Shown: positions 50,265 to 59,139, counted from the first letter of the stretch. The stretch: 64,000 nucleotides of DNA from Planobispora longispora (GCF_016863135.1 NZ_BOOH01000039.1:124001-188000), one strand, 5' to 3'. Numbers and translations are program-made. The notes: generated from the letters alone by a model not told the origin.

Positions 50265-52114
50265 CGGTCGCCCGCCTCCCGGCCCGGCACGCCCTCCGCC
50301 GGAACACCCTCCGCCGGAATCGCGTCCCGGCCGTCCGGAGCAGCCTCCACCGCGGGCGCACTCCCGCCCTCGGGTACGGCCCCCGCCGGGATGCCGCCGC
50401 GGATCCCGCCGCCGTCCCGTACGGCCGACACGGCGGCGCGCAGGGCCCGGGCCGCTCCCTCCGGAGGCTCGACGGCGTCGAGGAGCCCGGTGAAGCGGGC
50501 CGCCTCGTCCCCCAGGATCTCCTCCACGCGCAGGCGCAGGTCCTCACGGGCCTTGGTGGTCAGGGTACGGACGGCCTGATCGCCGAAGACGGCCTCCAGC
50601 AGCTTCTGGCTCAGCACGCTGGTCCCCCCGGCGATGCCGACCTCGATCCCGGTCAGGCCGCCGGTGGAGGCGAAGACCGCGATCATGAGCAGCAGGCCGA
50701 TCCCGTTGACGCCGAACGAGGCGACCCTGGCGGTGGTGCGCCGCTCCGCGCCTTCCTCCCTGACCAGGTCCAGCACGTACCCCTGCCAGCCCCGGACCGC
50801 CTCCTCCGCCGCCTGGCGCAGTCCCGCCGAGGCCCGGCCCAGCCGTCCGGCCGCCACCGCCCCGGTCCGCTCCAGCAACGCCCGCCCGGCGGGCAGGGAC
50901 GACCATGACTCCAGCGCGCGCTCGGCCGCACCGTCGGCGGCCGCCCTGACCAGCGCCTCCACCCCGTGCTCCAGCGCCACCCGCAGCTCGCTCTCCGGCG
51001 CGGGCCGTCCGGTGAACAACGAGACGAGTCGGTCCCGCAACCGGCCCACCCGGCTCTCCAGCGAGCGCATCAGGTCACCGGTGCCGATGAAGTCCTGCCA
51101 GCGGGCCAGCACTTCGCCGCGGAGCAGCGAGCCGTCCAGCATGCCCTCGTCGAAGGTCGCCAGCCCGGCGGCGTAGGCGGCGTCGACCGCCGCGCGGAGC
51201 TCCCCGGCCCCGGCGCGCTGGCGGTCCACCGCGTCGGCGAGCGCGGGCACCCGCGTGGCGAGGCTGTCCAGCGCGCCCGACAGAGTCTGCCGGACCACGT
51301 CGGCCCGGGCCTGGGCGTCGGCCGCGATGCCGGTCAGCCAGTCGGCGACCGGCTGGACGGCGGCGCGGGGCAGCCGGGCGTTCTCCCGGGGGAGCTGCAG
51401 CTCCGGCACCTCGAACAGCCGCGTCCCGCCCAGCCCGTTGACCTCCAGCAGCCGGTTCAGGTCCCCGGCGACCAGGCCCAGGGCCTCCGGCGGGACGCGG
51501 GAGAGGATCACCGCCAGCGCCGTGCTCCGCTCGCGTGCCGCGCGCAGGAACCCCCAGGGCACCTCGTCGGCGTAGCGGGAGGCGGTCGTGGTGAACAGCC
51601 ACAGGTCGGCGGCGGCGAGCAGCTGGGCGGCCAGCTCGCGGTTGGCGGCGACGACCGAGTCGATGTCCGGCGCGTCGAGCAGGGCCAGGCCGGGCGGGAG
51701 CGCCTCGGCGACCACCACCCGGAGCGTGCCCGGCTCGCCCTGGCCGCCCCCGGTGACGCGGGGAAGGCCGGGCAGGACGTGCGGGGAGACGAACCAGTCG
51801 CGGTCGGCGGGGCTGGTCACCAGCGTGGGGGCCAGGGTGGTCGGGCGCAGCACGCCGGGCTCGGTGACGTCGGCGTCGACCAGGGAGTTCACCAGGGTGG
51901 ACTTGCCCGCCCCGGTGGAGCCGCCGACGACGGCCAGCAGCGGGGCGTCGATCGCGCTCAGCCGCGGGATCAGGTAGTCGTCGAGCTGGCCGGTCAGCTC
52001 CCGCAGCGCCCGGCGGTCGGCCTCCGCGTCGCCGACGGCGAGAGGGAAGAGGTCATGGTCGAGATGGCGCCGCAGTTCCCGCAGCGCCTCCAGCGTTCCG
52101 TCGTTCCCGCCCAC
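50261..52114 (-). CDS. Dynamin-like GTPase, first of the pair
   Basis: A 617-residue GTPase, GTG at 52114 (no strong ribosome site). G1 VVGGSTGAGKSTLVNSLV (near residue 65), G2 Thr in RPTTLAPTL, G3 LLDAPDIDSV and a degenerate G4 region (AVILSRVPPEA, with Ser-Arg where NKxD is usual). A long helical middle follows, with one hydrophobic hairpin (GIGLLLMIAVFASTGGLTG) and paddle-like GIAGGTSVLSQKLL. The C-terminus is Pro/Ala/Glu-rich. It is translationally coupled to the second GTPase. The weak G4 suggests altered nucleotide affinity, as in other dynamin-like proteins. Confidence 0.85.
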   Translation of the reverse strand: MGGNDGTLEALRELRRHLDHDLFPLAVGDAEADRRALRELTGQLDDYLIPRLSAIDAPLLAVVGGSTGAGKSTLVNSLVDADVTEPGVLRPTTLAPTLVTSPADRDWFVSPHVLPGLPRVTGGGQGEPGTLRVVVAEALPPGLALLDAPDIDSVVAANRELAAQLLAAADLWLFTTTASRYADEVPWGFLRAARERSTALAVILSRVPPEALGLVAGDLNRLLEVNGLGGTRLFEVPELQLPRENARLPRAAVQPVADWLTGIAADAQARADVVRQTLSGALDSLATRVPALADAVDRQRAGAGELRAAVDAAYAAGLATFDEGMLDGSLLRGEVLARWQDFIGTGDLMRSLESRVGRLRDRLVSLFTGRPAPESELRVALEHGVEALVRAAADGAAERALESWSSLPAGRALLERTGAVAAGRLGRASAGLRQAAEEAVRGWQGYVLDLVREEGAERRTTARVASFGVNGIGLLLMIAVFASTGGLTGIEVGIAGGTSVLSQKLLEAVFGDQAVRTLTTKAREDLRLRVEEILGDEAARFTGLLDAVEPPEGAARALRAAVSAVRDGGGIRGGIPAGAVPEGGSAPAVEAAPDGRDAIPAEGVPAEGVPGREAGDR

Positions 52115-52440
52115 GGGACCGATCGTTCCCGGCAGGACGGTCCCTAGACATGTCAGCGCAAAGGAGGCTGGTCATTCCATGAAACGGCGGGTGCCGGCGA
52201 GCACGCGCCGGACATGATTGTGCCCCACCGCTCAACCGGGTCACGGGGGCGAACTCGGTGAAGCGATGGGGCCTGTCCCCGGAGTCGGCGGCGGGCCGTT
52301 GCCGGACTCGCCTCCCCCGCAGCTGGAGGCGAATCCCGGATCCGCCGTGTCTTCCAGGGCGTTCTGGGGGTCATGCGTGCTCCATTGCACCCCATGAAGC
52401 TCAGGGTCAGATCCGGCGGACCTGAATATCAGCTGAAAGT
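52115..52440. other. Gap without a recognisable gene
   Basis: This 326-bp stretch separates the GTPase operon start from the stop of the orphan response regulator. Short frames exist on both strands, one (ATG 52179) with AAAGGAGG upstream but only 12 codons. None has a domain or convincing codon use. It presumably holds the GTPase promoter; no clear hexamers were found. Confidence 0.5.
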
Positions 52441-53145
52441 TCAATCACCTTGCGGCGGCCGCAGAACGTATCCGACCCCGCGCAGAGTGTGGATCAGCCT
52501 CGGCTCGGCCGTGTCCACCTTCCTCCGCAGGTAGGAGACGTAGGACTCCACGACCCCCGCGTCACCGCCGAAGTCGTAGTTCCACACGTGGTCGAGGATC
52601 TGCGCCTTCGACAGCACCCTGCCGGTGTTGACCATGAAGTAGTGCAGCAGCTTGAACTCGGTCGGCGAGAGCCGCACCGCCTGGCCCGCCTTCCAGACCT
52701 GGTGCGCCTCCTCGTCCAGCTCCAGGTCGCCGACCTGCAGGCGGACGGGGATGTCGAGGTCCCCTCTGGTACGGCGCAGCACGGCCCGGATCCTGGCCAG
52801 GACCTCCTCCAGGCTGAACGGCTTGGTCACGTAGTCGTCGGCCACCTTCAGCCCCGTGACCTTGTCGTCGACGGCGTCCCGGGCGGTGAGGAAGACCACG
52901 GGCATCTGCCCGCCCATCTCCCGCAACCGCCCCGCCACCGCGAATCCATCCATGTCGGGCAGCATCACGTCGAGCAGCACGAGGTCGGGGCGGATCCGCT
53001 CGGCGAAGTGCACCGCCTCGCGACCGTCCCCCGCCGTCACGACCTCGAACCCGGACATGCGCAAGCTGGCGGAGAGGAGCTCCCGGATGTTCGGCTCGTC
53101 GTCCACCACCAGCAGGCGGGCCTCAACTCTGTCCAGCACAGACAC
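52441..53145 (-). CDS. Orphan OmpR-family response regulator
   Basis: A 234-residue regulator. GTG at 53145 is chosen by comparison with its paralogue at 57016-57738; a GTG at 53184 is possible. Acidic pair LLVVDDEPN, phosphoacceptor VLLDVMLPDMDGF, Thr in VFLTARDAV and Lys in DDYVTKPFSLEEV are all present. The loop before DDY reads GLKVADDY, one residue shorter than GLTLGGDDY in the paralogue. Output domain: LSPTEFKLLHYFMVN and LIHTLRGVGYVLRPP. No kinase gene adjoins it. It lies downstream of a DUF5666 gene and a truncated exporter gene, so its partner may have been lost. Confidence 0.9.
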   Translation of the reverse strand: MSVLDRVEARLLVVDDEPNIRELLSASLRMSGFEVVTAGDGREAVHFAERIRPDLVLLDVMLPDMDGFAVAGRLREMGGQMPVVFLTARDAVDDKVTGLKVADDYVTKPFSLEEVLARIRAVLRRTRGDLDIPVRLQVGDLELDEEAHQVWKAGQAVRLSPTEFKLLHYFMVNTGRVLSKAQILDHVWNYDFGGDAGVVESYVSYLRRKVDTAEPRLIHTLRGVGYVLRPPQGD

Positions 53146-53206
53146 GAGGTTTTCCCATCTCTCTGGGACGCGGCTCAACGTCACCTGAGTGTTTGCTGTA
53201 AGACGA

Positions 53207-53437
53207 TCAGCGCTGACGGCCGGCGCCCTCGCTGATCGACGTGGCGGTCAGGGAGCCGTCCTCGCCCCGCGTCCCCTGGACGACGACCGTCCCGCCGGCC
53301 CGCAGATCGGCGACCTTCCCCTCCCGGGAGACCCGCACGGTCGTCTCGCCGGTGGTGTTCACCGTCACCACGGAGCCGTCCATGGTCTGGACGTAGACCT
53401 TGCCGTCCTCCACCCTCTGCACGGTGCCGACGGTCAT
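53207..53437 (-). CDS. Small DUF5666-like protein
   Basis: A 76-residue protein, ATG at 53437 after GGGAGG. The whole length looks like one DUF5666-type OB/beta domain: TVGTVQRVEDGKVYVQTMDG, TVNTTGETTVRVSREGKV, DLRAGGTVVVQGTRGEDGSL. Usual family members have an N-terminal membrane anchor or signal peptide and two or more domains; here nothing precedes it. It may be a cut-down remnant that still has a good ribosome site. It is 61 bp upstream of the orphan regulator start and on the same strand. Confidence 0.6.
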   Translation of the reverse strand: MTVGTVQRVEDGKVYVQTMDGSVVTVNTTGETTVRVSREGKVADLRAGGTVVVQGTRGEDGSLTATSISEGAGRQR

Positions 53438-53449
53438 ACCGCCTCCCGA

Positions 53450-53788
53450 ACCGCCCGGCCGCAGACCTCACCGAGCCCCTCCCGGCAGGCGGGCTGCCTC
53501 CCCACCGGCACGCCCGCGCCCACGGGCGGCCCGACCGGTCCGGCGCCCTCGGGCCGTCCCACCACGCCGGCCCCGTCCTCCCACCCCGGTGAGGTCGCCC
53601 CCGCGGGCGGCGGCATGGACGGTTCCGGCGGCGGGCAGCGGAGCGTGAAGACGGGCGTCCGGGGCGACCAGTACGTGGAGATCGTCGAGGGCCTCTCCGA
53701 GAACGAGCGGGTCGCCCTCCCGGACGGCGCGTCCGTCGGCGGGTTCCCCGACGGCAGCTGGCCCGGCGCCGCCCTCGGCGCCTCCTGA
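53450..53788 (+). pseudogene. 3' remnant of a MacA/HlyD-like membrane-fusion gene
   Basis: The plus frame ends in RSVKTGVRGDQYVEIVEGLSENERVAL-type sequence (seen as KTGVRGDQYVEIVEGLSEN and ERVALPDGAS), the hallmark C-terminal beta-barrel of RND/MacA adaptors, preceded by a Pro/Thr/Gly linker. There is no N-terminal half: upstream of about 53450 the sequence is the antisense of the DUF5666 gene. It is a truncated fragment at a recombination junction. Confidence 0.65.
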
Positions 53789-53831
53789 GGGCTCCGGCCG
53801 CACCGGACGATCAGGAACCCTCTCCCGACGA

Positions 53832-54716
53832 TCAGCCGGACCCCTCTCTCCCGACCCGGGCGGCGGCTCCCCCGGTCCGGGCGGCGGCGCGGACGGTGTG
53901 CCGGAGCAGCAGCGCGGTGGTCACCGGGCCGACCCCGCCGGGCACCGGGGTCAGCGCCCCGGCGCGGCCCCGGACGGAGCCGGCGTCCACGTCGCCGACC
54001 AGGCCGCCCTCGGCGGTGGGGTTGGTCCCCACGTCCACCACGACCGCTCCCGGCCGGACGTGCTCGGCCGTGATCAGTCCGGCCCGGCCCACCGCCGCCA
54101 CCACGATGTCGGCGGCGGAGGTGACGGCGGCCAGGTCGGCGGTGCGCGAGTGGCAGACCGTGACGGTGGCGTTCCGGTCCAGCAGCAGGTGGGCGGCGGG
54201 TTTGCCGACGACCGTCGAGCGCCCGACCACGGCGGCGTGCCGGCCGCTCAGCTCGATCGCGTGGTGGTCCAGGAGCGCCACCACGGCCTCCGCCGTGGCC
54301 GGGGCGAACGCCGGGAGCCCGGCGGCGAGCCGGCCGAGGGAGAGCGGGCTGGCGCCGTCCACGTCCTTCTCGAAGGCGATGGCCGAGGCGAGGTCCTCCA
54401 GCGCCGCACCGCCCGGCAGCGGCGTCTGCAGGATGACGCCGTGCACCACCGGGTCGCCGCTGAGCTCGGCGAGCGTCTCCCGGATCGTCCCGGCAGCGGC
54501 GTCGGGCCCCAGGTCGACGAGGTCGCAGACGATTCCCGCCTTCTCCGCGGCCCTGGCGATGGAACGGACGTACCAGGCGCTGGACTCGTCGGCGGTGGCG
54601 ATCACCACGGCGAGCCGCGGGGGGATTCCCGCCGCGGCGAGCTCGGCGGCCTCGCTGGCGGTCTCGGCGCGGATCGCCTCCGAGAGTTCCTTTCCGGACA
54701 GGACGGCGGCGCTCAT
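53832..54716 (-). CDS. folD: FolD-like methylenetetrahydrofolate dehydrogenase, cyclohydrolase Lys replaced
   Basis: A 294-residue FolD homologue, ATG at 54716 after AAGGAG. Motifs: LAVVIATADESSAWYVRSI, ILQTPLPGG, KDVDGASPLSLG, VVGRSTVVGKPAAHLLL, ADIVVAAVG, VVVDVGTNP and TPVPGGVGPVTTALLL. In characterised FolD enzymes the tyrosine is followed four residues on by the essential lysine (YVASK in E. coli); here it is YVRSI, so Lys is Ile. That lysine is required for cyclohydrolase activity, so this protein may be dehydrogenase-only. The downstream gene on the same strand encodes an FchA-type cyclodeaminase/cyclohydrolase that could supply the missing step. Confidence 0.88.
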   Translation of the reverse strand: MSAAVLSGKELSEAIRAETASEAAELAAAGIPPRLAVVIATADESSAWYVRSIARAAEKAGIVCDLVDLGPDAAAGTIRETLAELSGDPVVHGVILQTPLPGGAALEDLASAIAFEKDVDGASPLSLGRLAAGLPAFAPATAEAVVALLDHHAIELSGRHAAVVGRSTVVGKPAAHLLLDRNATVTVCHSRTADLAAVTSAADIVVAAVGRAGLITAEHVRPGAVVVDVGTNPTAEGGLVGDVDAGSVRGRAGALTPVPGGVGPVTTALLLRHTVRAAARTGGAAARVGREGSG

Positions 54717-54898
54717 CGAACTCCTTCTGCGGTCGGATTCCCCGCCGGGCCGCTGGAAGGACCGGGCGGGGAGGTCGAGCGGGGATCTCCGGTCCGGGGG
54801 CGACGCGGACCGGACGCGGACCGGACGCGGGCACCGGCTCTCCGGGAGGCCGGAGTCCTCCGGGCGGGTTGCTCGGAACGAACGGCCTCAGAGCGGGA

Positions 54899-55519
54899 TC
54901 AACCGGCGATCTCCGAGCGGACGGCGGCGGTGACCCGCTCGGCGCGAGCCTCGATCTCGTCGACCTGCGCGGTCTGGGTGGTCAGCTCCGCCCGGATTCC
55001 CTCGTCCCGGACACCGCCCATGTTGACCTCGACGTTCACGCGGGCGGTGGTCGCCGCCGCGCGGGCGGCCTCGGCCGCGGCGGCGACGTCCGTGATGACG
55101 TTGCGGTTGCCGATCGGCAGGAGCTCCTCGGCCAGCCCGATCACGCTCGACGCGACGCCGATGACCGCGGCCGGGGGCCTGCTCGCCTCGGTCAGCGCCG
55201 CGGCGATGGCGGCCGAGCGGTCGGCCTTCTCCTCCTCCGTCGTCTTGGGCAGCCGGTAGGCGTCGGTGACGGTGGTGAACGCCACCGCGTCCTGCTCGGC
55301 CAGGAGCAGCGCGGCGTATCTCAGCCCGTCCGTCTCCGCGATGACCCGCTCGACCGTCTTGCGGTGCTCGGCGTACTTCTCCCCGACGCTGTAGCGGGCC
55401 ACCATGCCCAGCAGCGCGGCGGCCTGGGCCGCGTGCAGCGCCGCCGACGCTCCCCCGCCGGGGGCGGGAACCCGGTCGGCGAGGCTGTCCAGGAAGTCGC
55501 CGATCTTCTCTTCGCGCAT
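54899..55519 (-). CDS. Cyclodeaminase/cyclohydrolase family protein (FchA/FTCD C-terminal type)
   Basis: A 206-residue all-helical protein, ATG at 55519 after GGGAGG. Family signatures are FLDSLADRVPAPGGGASAAL, LLAEQDAVAFTTVTDAYRLP, the following charged stretch, PIGNRNVITDVAAAAEAARAA and VNVEVNMGG. Such proteins release ammonia from formimino-THF or act as methenyl-THF cyclohydrolase (FchA). It lies 182 bp upstream of the FolD variant on the same strand, so the two are probably linked in one-carbon metabolism. No formiminotransferase domain is present. Confidence 0.9.
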   Translation of the reverse strand: MREEKIGDFLDSLADRVPAPGGGASAALHAAQAAALLGMVARYSVGEKYAEHRKTVERVIAETDGLRYAALLLAEQDAVAFTTVTDAYRLPKTTEEEKADRSAAIAAALTEASRPPAAVIGVASSVIGLAEELLPIGNRNVITDVAAAAEAARAAATTARVNVEVNMGGVRDEGIRAELTTQTAQVDEIEARAERVTAAVRSEIAG

Positions 55520-55624
55520 GAACGCCTGTCCTCCCGATCGGGTGAGGTCACGTCACGCCGGAAATCCTTTCATGCGCCCTCCCCCCGACCCGGGAACGGG
55601 TCCGTATCGGGCCCGCCCGGCGGT

Positions 55625-57016
55625 CTAGCCGGCCTCGGCGGCGAGGGGGAGGCGGACGCGGAAGACGGCGCCCGCGCCGGGGGCGGAGTCGACCTCCACC
55701 GTGCCCCCGTGGGCGTCGACCATGGCCGCGACGATGGCCAGGCCGAGGCCGCTGCCGCCGCCGTTGGAGGAGTCGGGGCGGCCGCGGGCGGAGTCGGCGC
55801 GGTAGAACCGCTCGAAGACGCGCTCGCGCTGCTCGGCGGTGAGGCCCGGCCCCTCGTCGGCCACCTCGATGACGGCCGCCCCTCCCCTGCCGCGCAACGA
55901 GATCCGGACGGACGTGCCCTCCGGGGTGTGGGTGAGGGCGTTGGACATCAGATTGCCCACGACCTGGCGGAGCCGTACCTCGTCGCCCGAGACGATCAGC
56001 GCGGCGCCGTCGACCGAGAGCGTGATCTCCCGCTCGGGGGCCAGGATGCGGGCGTCGTGCACGGAGTCCGCGGCGATGGCGAGCAGGTCCACCGGGCGCA
56101 TGGCCATCGGGCGCTGCTGGTCCAGCCGGGCGAGCATCAGCAGGTCGTCGACGAGCAGGCCCATCCGTACCGCCTCCGACTCCACCCGGCGCATCAGCGG
56201 CGCCGGATCGATGTCGGACGCCTGGCGGTAGAACTCGGCGAAGCCGCGGATCGACGTCAGCGGCGTGCGCAGTTCGTGGGAGGCGTCGGCGACGAACCTG
56301 CGCATCCGCTCCTCCGACCTGCGGGCCGCGCTCTCCGACTCCGACCTGGCCCGGAACGCGGCCTCGACCTGGGCGAGCATGAGGTTCAGGGACCGGCCCA
56401 GGCGCCCCACCTCGGTGTTCGGGTCGGCGTCCGGGACCCGGCGGCCCAGGTCTCCGGCGGCGATGGCCTCGGCGGTGCGCTCGATCTCCTCCAGCGGGCG
56501 CAGGCTCCGCCGGATGACCGCCACCCCCACCCCGGCGAGCGCCAGCATCAGCCCGCCGCCGCCGAGGACCTCCACCAGCGCGAGCTGCCCGATGATCTGC
56601 CGGACCTCGGCCAGGTCGACGGCCACGACGAGGCTTCCCCCGGTGTCCAGCGGGGTGACGCGGACCCGCCACTCACCGTTGTGGTACGGCTCCGGCCCCA
56701 CGCCCGGGGGCACCGCCGGGCCCGGCCTGCCCTCCACGTCCGTCCCGTTGAGCAAGGTGATCATCCGGCCGTGCGGACCGCGGAGCTCCGCTCTCATGTC
56801 CGGCGGCAGGGTCTTGACCGCCGTGTCGAAGGGGACGGGGCGGCTCAGGCGGCGCAGGAGGTTGCCGGTGGTGATGTCGATCTGGGTGTCCACCCGGTCG
56901 ACCAGGTAGCCCCGCATGATCGAGACGCTGCCGATCCCGATCAGGGTCAGCGCGATGCTCAACAGGACCAGGATGACCGCGATCAGCTTGACCCGCAGGG
57001 GGAGCCGGGTGAGCAT
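55625..57016 (-). CDS. Membrane sensor histidine kinase
   Basis: A 463-residue kinase. ATG at 57016 shares its A with the regulator stop (TGATG). TM1 (VKLIAVILVLLSIALTLIGI) and TM2 near 150-172 (GGGGLMLALAGVGVAVI) enclose a roughly 115-residue extracytoplasmic sensor. HAMP (RRSLRPLEEIERTAEAIA), dimerisation box ADASHELRTPLTSIRGFAE (His near 246), N-box GNLMSNALTHTP, G1 VADEGPGL and G2 GSGLGLAIVAAMVDAHGG follow. It resembles actinobacterial TcrY/TrcS-like kinases. It pairs with the upstream regulator. Confidence 0.95.
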   Translation of the reverse strand: MLTRLPLRVKLIAVILVLLSIALTLIGIGSVSIMRGYLVDRVDTQIDITTGNLLRRLSRPVPFDTAVKTLPPDMRAELRGPHGRMITLLNGTDVEGRPGPAVPPGVGPEPYHNGEWRVRVTPLDTGGSLVVAVDLAEVRQIIGQLALVEVLGGGGLMLALAGVGVAVIRRSLRPLEEIERTAEAIAAGDLGRRVPDADPNTEVGRLGRSLNLMLAQVEAAFRARSESESAARRSEERMRRFVADASHELRTPLTSIRGFAEFYRQASDIDPAPLMRRVESEAVRMGLLVDDLLMLARLDQQRPMAMRPVDLLAIAADSVHDARILAPEREITLSVDGAALIVSGDEVRLRQVVGNLMSNALTHTPEGTSVRISLRGRGGAAVIEVADEGPGLTAEQRERVFERFYRADSARGRPDSSNGGGSGLGLAIVAAMVDAHGGTVEVDSAPGAGAVFRVRLPLAAEAG

Positions 57017-57738
57017 CACGGGTCCGGCGGGAGGCGGAGCACGTAGCCGACCCCGCGCAGGGTGTGGATCAGCCTGGGGTCGGCGTTGTCGATCTTCCGG
57101 CGGAGCACGGACACGTAGGACTCCACGATCCCGGCGTCGCCGCGGAAGTCGTAGTCCCACACGTGATCGAGGATCTGGGCCTTGGACAGCACCCGCCCGG
57201 CGTTGGCCATGAAGTAGCGCAGCAGCTTGAACTCCGTCGGCGACAGCGCCACCACCCTGCCGTTGCGCCAGACCTCGTGGCTCTCCTCGTCGAGCTCGAT
57301 GTCGGCGAAGGTCAGCCGGGGCGGCCGGGCCGGGGACTCTCCCCCGCCGGTACGGCGCAGCACGGCCCGGATCCGGGCCACGACCTCCTCCAGGCTGAAC
57401 GGCTTGGTCACGTAGTCGTCGCCGCCGAGGGTCAGCCCGCGGATCCTGTCCTCGACCGCGTCCCGGGCGGTGAGGAAGAGCACGGGCGTGTGGGTGCCCC
57501 CGCCGCGCAGTCGCCGTACGACGTCGAAGCCGTCCATGTCGGGCAGCATCACGTCGAGCACGATGAGGTCGGGACGGTGCCGCTGGACGGCGGCGACGGC
57601 GTCGGTGCCGGTGCCCGCCGTGTTCACCCCGAATCCGGCGAACCGCAGGCTCGCGGCCAGCAGTTCGAGGATGTTGGGCTCGTCTTCGACGACCAGCAGG
57701 CGGGCTTCGGGTGATTCGCTCAGGGGAATTATCCTCAC
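57016..57738 (-). CDS. OmpR-family response regulator
   Basis: A 240-residue regulator with GTG start at 57738. Receiver: LLVVEDEPN, VLDVMLPDMDGF, FLTARDAVEDR, LGGDDYVTKPFSLEEV. Output: LSPTEFKLLRYFMAN and LIHTLRGVGYVLRLP. It is coupled to the kinase by TGATG. It is a close paralogue of the orphan regulator at 52441-53145, which suggests a local duplication followed by loss of one kinase. No ribosome site is visible before the GTG. Confidence 0.95.
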   Translation of the reverse strand: MRIIPLSESPEARLLVVEDEPNILELLAASLRFAGFGVNTAGTGTDAVAAVQRHRPDLIVLDVMLPDMDGFDVVRRLRGGGTHTPVLFLTARDAVEDRIRGLTLGGDDYVTKPFSLEEVVARIRAVLRRTGGGESPARPPRLTFADIELDEESHEVWRNGRVVALSPTEFKLLRYFMANAGRVLSKAQILDHVWDYDFRGDAGIVESYVSVLRRKIDNADPRLIHTLRGVGYVLRLPPDP

Positions 57739-57758
57739 CCGCCTATATGAGAAAGCCG

Positions 57759-58961
57759 TTAAGAGTTCAGAACAGAGGTTATCCCTACAAGGTGCCTGGC
57801 TATTGCCAAGCTTGACGTCGCCGCAGGAGACGGGGCGTTACGGATCAAAGCGATCCGACCGTGCGTGTCGATCACGAAGTCGTCCACCATGCTCCCGTCC
57901 CGGGCCACGGCCTGCGCCCGGACGCCGCCGGCGGTCCTGACGAGATCGCCCCCGGTGAGGGCGGGCACGTAGCGGCGCGCGGCCTTCAGGAAGGACTGCT
58001 TGGCGAGGGAGCCGAGCACCTCCCTGACCCCGGTCCGCCAGTGCTGGGCGGCCAGCCTCCGGGTGCCCCGCCAGGCCGCGACCCGGCGCAGGTCGGTGAG
58101 ATCGATATCACGCCAGGAGTAGCCCTCCAGGGCCAGGGCCATCACCGCGTTGGGGCCGACGAGCACCCCGCCGTCGATCCTCCGGGTCAGGTGCACGCCG
58201 AGGAACGGGTAGCGGGGGTCGGGGACCGGATAGATCAGCCCGCGGACCAGGTCTCTGGCGTCCCCGGCCAGGGCGTAGTACTCCCCGCGGAAGGGGACGA
58301 TCCGCACGTCCCCGGCGACTCCCGCCATCCGGGCGACGGTGTCCGTGCCGAGCCCGGCGCAGACGACCAGCCCGTCGAAGCGCAGCTTGCGCAGACCGTC
58401 CGGCCCGTCGGTCAGCACCTCGACCCCGGCCGGGGTCTCCCGCAGCGCGCGGACCGGGTGCGAGAGCCGTACCGAACCGCCGGCCTCCGCCACGTCCCGG
58501 GCCAGGCGGCGGGCGACCGCCGGGAAGTCGACGATCGCGGTGTGCGGGGAGTGGAGGGCGGCCACCCCGACGGCGTGCGGCTCGATCTCGCGCAGGGCCA
58601 GCGCGTCCAGCTCGGCGAGACCGGGGACGCCGTTCTCCCGGGCGCGCCCGGCGATGGCCCGCAGGCCTGAGCGCTCGGCGGGGGTGGAGGCGATGACGAG
58701 CTTGCCGACCTCGTCGTAGGGGATGGCGTGCTCGGCGCAGTACTCCCGGAGCAGGGCAACGCCGTCCCGGCAGAGCTTCGCCTTCAGCGAGCCCGGCCGG
58801 TAGTAGAGGCCCGCGTGCACGACCCCGCTGTTGTGCCCGGTCTGGTGGGCCCCGACGCGGTCCTCCTTGTCGAGCACGGTCACCCGCGCGCCCCGGGTCA
58901 GCGCGAGTTCCCGGGCCACCGCCAGCCCGACGATGCCCGCACCCACAATCCCGATGTCCAT
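57759..58961 (-). CDS. lhgO: L-2-hydroxyglutarate oxidase
   Basis: A 400-residue FAD enzyme of the DAO family, ATG at 58961. N-terminal FAD fold IGIVGAGIVGLAVARELA, then VTVLDKEDRVGAHQTGHNSGVVHAGLYYRPGS (shown by its core GHNSGVVHAGLYY), VVCAGLGTD, PFRGEYYAL, GVHLTRRIDG and C-terminal NAPSPAATSSLAIA. These match LhgO, which oxidises L-2-hydroxyglutarate to 2-oxoglutarate and feeds electrons to the membrane. It ends 20 bp before the regulator/kinase pair on the same strand. Confidence 0.92.
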   Translation of the reverse strand: MDIGIVGAGIVGLAVARELALTRGARVTVLDKEDRVGAHQTGHNSGVVHAGLYYRPGSLKAKLCRDGVALLREYCAEHAIPYDEVGKLVIASTPAERSGLRAIAGRARENGVPGLAELDALALREIEPHAVGVAALHSPHTAIVDFPAVARRLARDVAEAGGSVRLSHPVRALRETPAGVEVLTDGPDGLRKLRFDGLVVCAGLGTDTVARMAGVAGDVRIVPFRGEYYALAGDARDLVRGLIYPVPDPRYPFLGVHLTRRIDGGVLVGPNAVMALALEGYSWRDIDLTDLRRVAAWRGTRRLAAQHWRTGVREVLGSLAKQSFLKAARRYVPALTGGDLVRTAGGVRAQAVARDGSMVDDFVIDTHGRIALIRNAPSPAATSSLAIARHLVGITSVLNS

Positions 58962-59082
58962 GGAGTGACCTGTGACCTTCCGAGAGCTCCTCGTGACGCG
59001 ACCCGGCCCGCGGACGCGCATCCCCGAAAGCTAGCGGCAACCCGCCCTCAGGAGAAGAGGGGCGTCTCCACAGCGGCGGGAA

Positions 59083-59127
59083 ACGGATCAGGGCCCGCAC
59101 CCTGTGGGGGTGCGGGCCCTGATCCGT
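59083..59127 (-). terminator. Strong terminator after the cold-shock gene
   Basis: Perfect 20-bp arms (ACGGATCAGGGCCCGCACCC and its complement) around a 5-nt loop start 12 bp after the cold-shock stop. It is one of the strongest hairpins in the window. Confidence 0.93.
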
Positions 59128-59139
59128 GGCACTGCTTCG

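Noticed and set aside
52179-52217. 12-codon ORF with AAAGGAGG upstream
   Set aside because: Spacing to the ATG is long, the product has no feature, and nothing follows that it could regulate on that strand.
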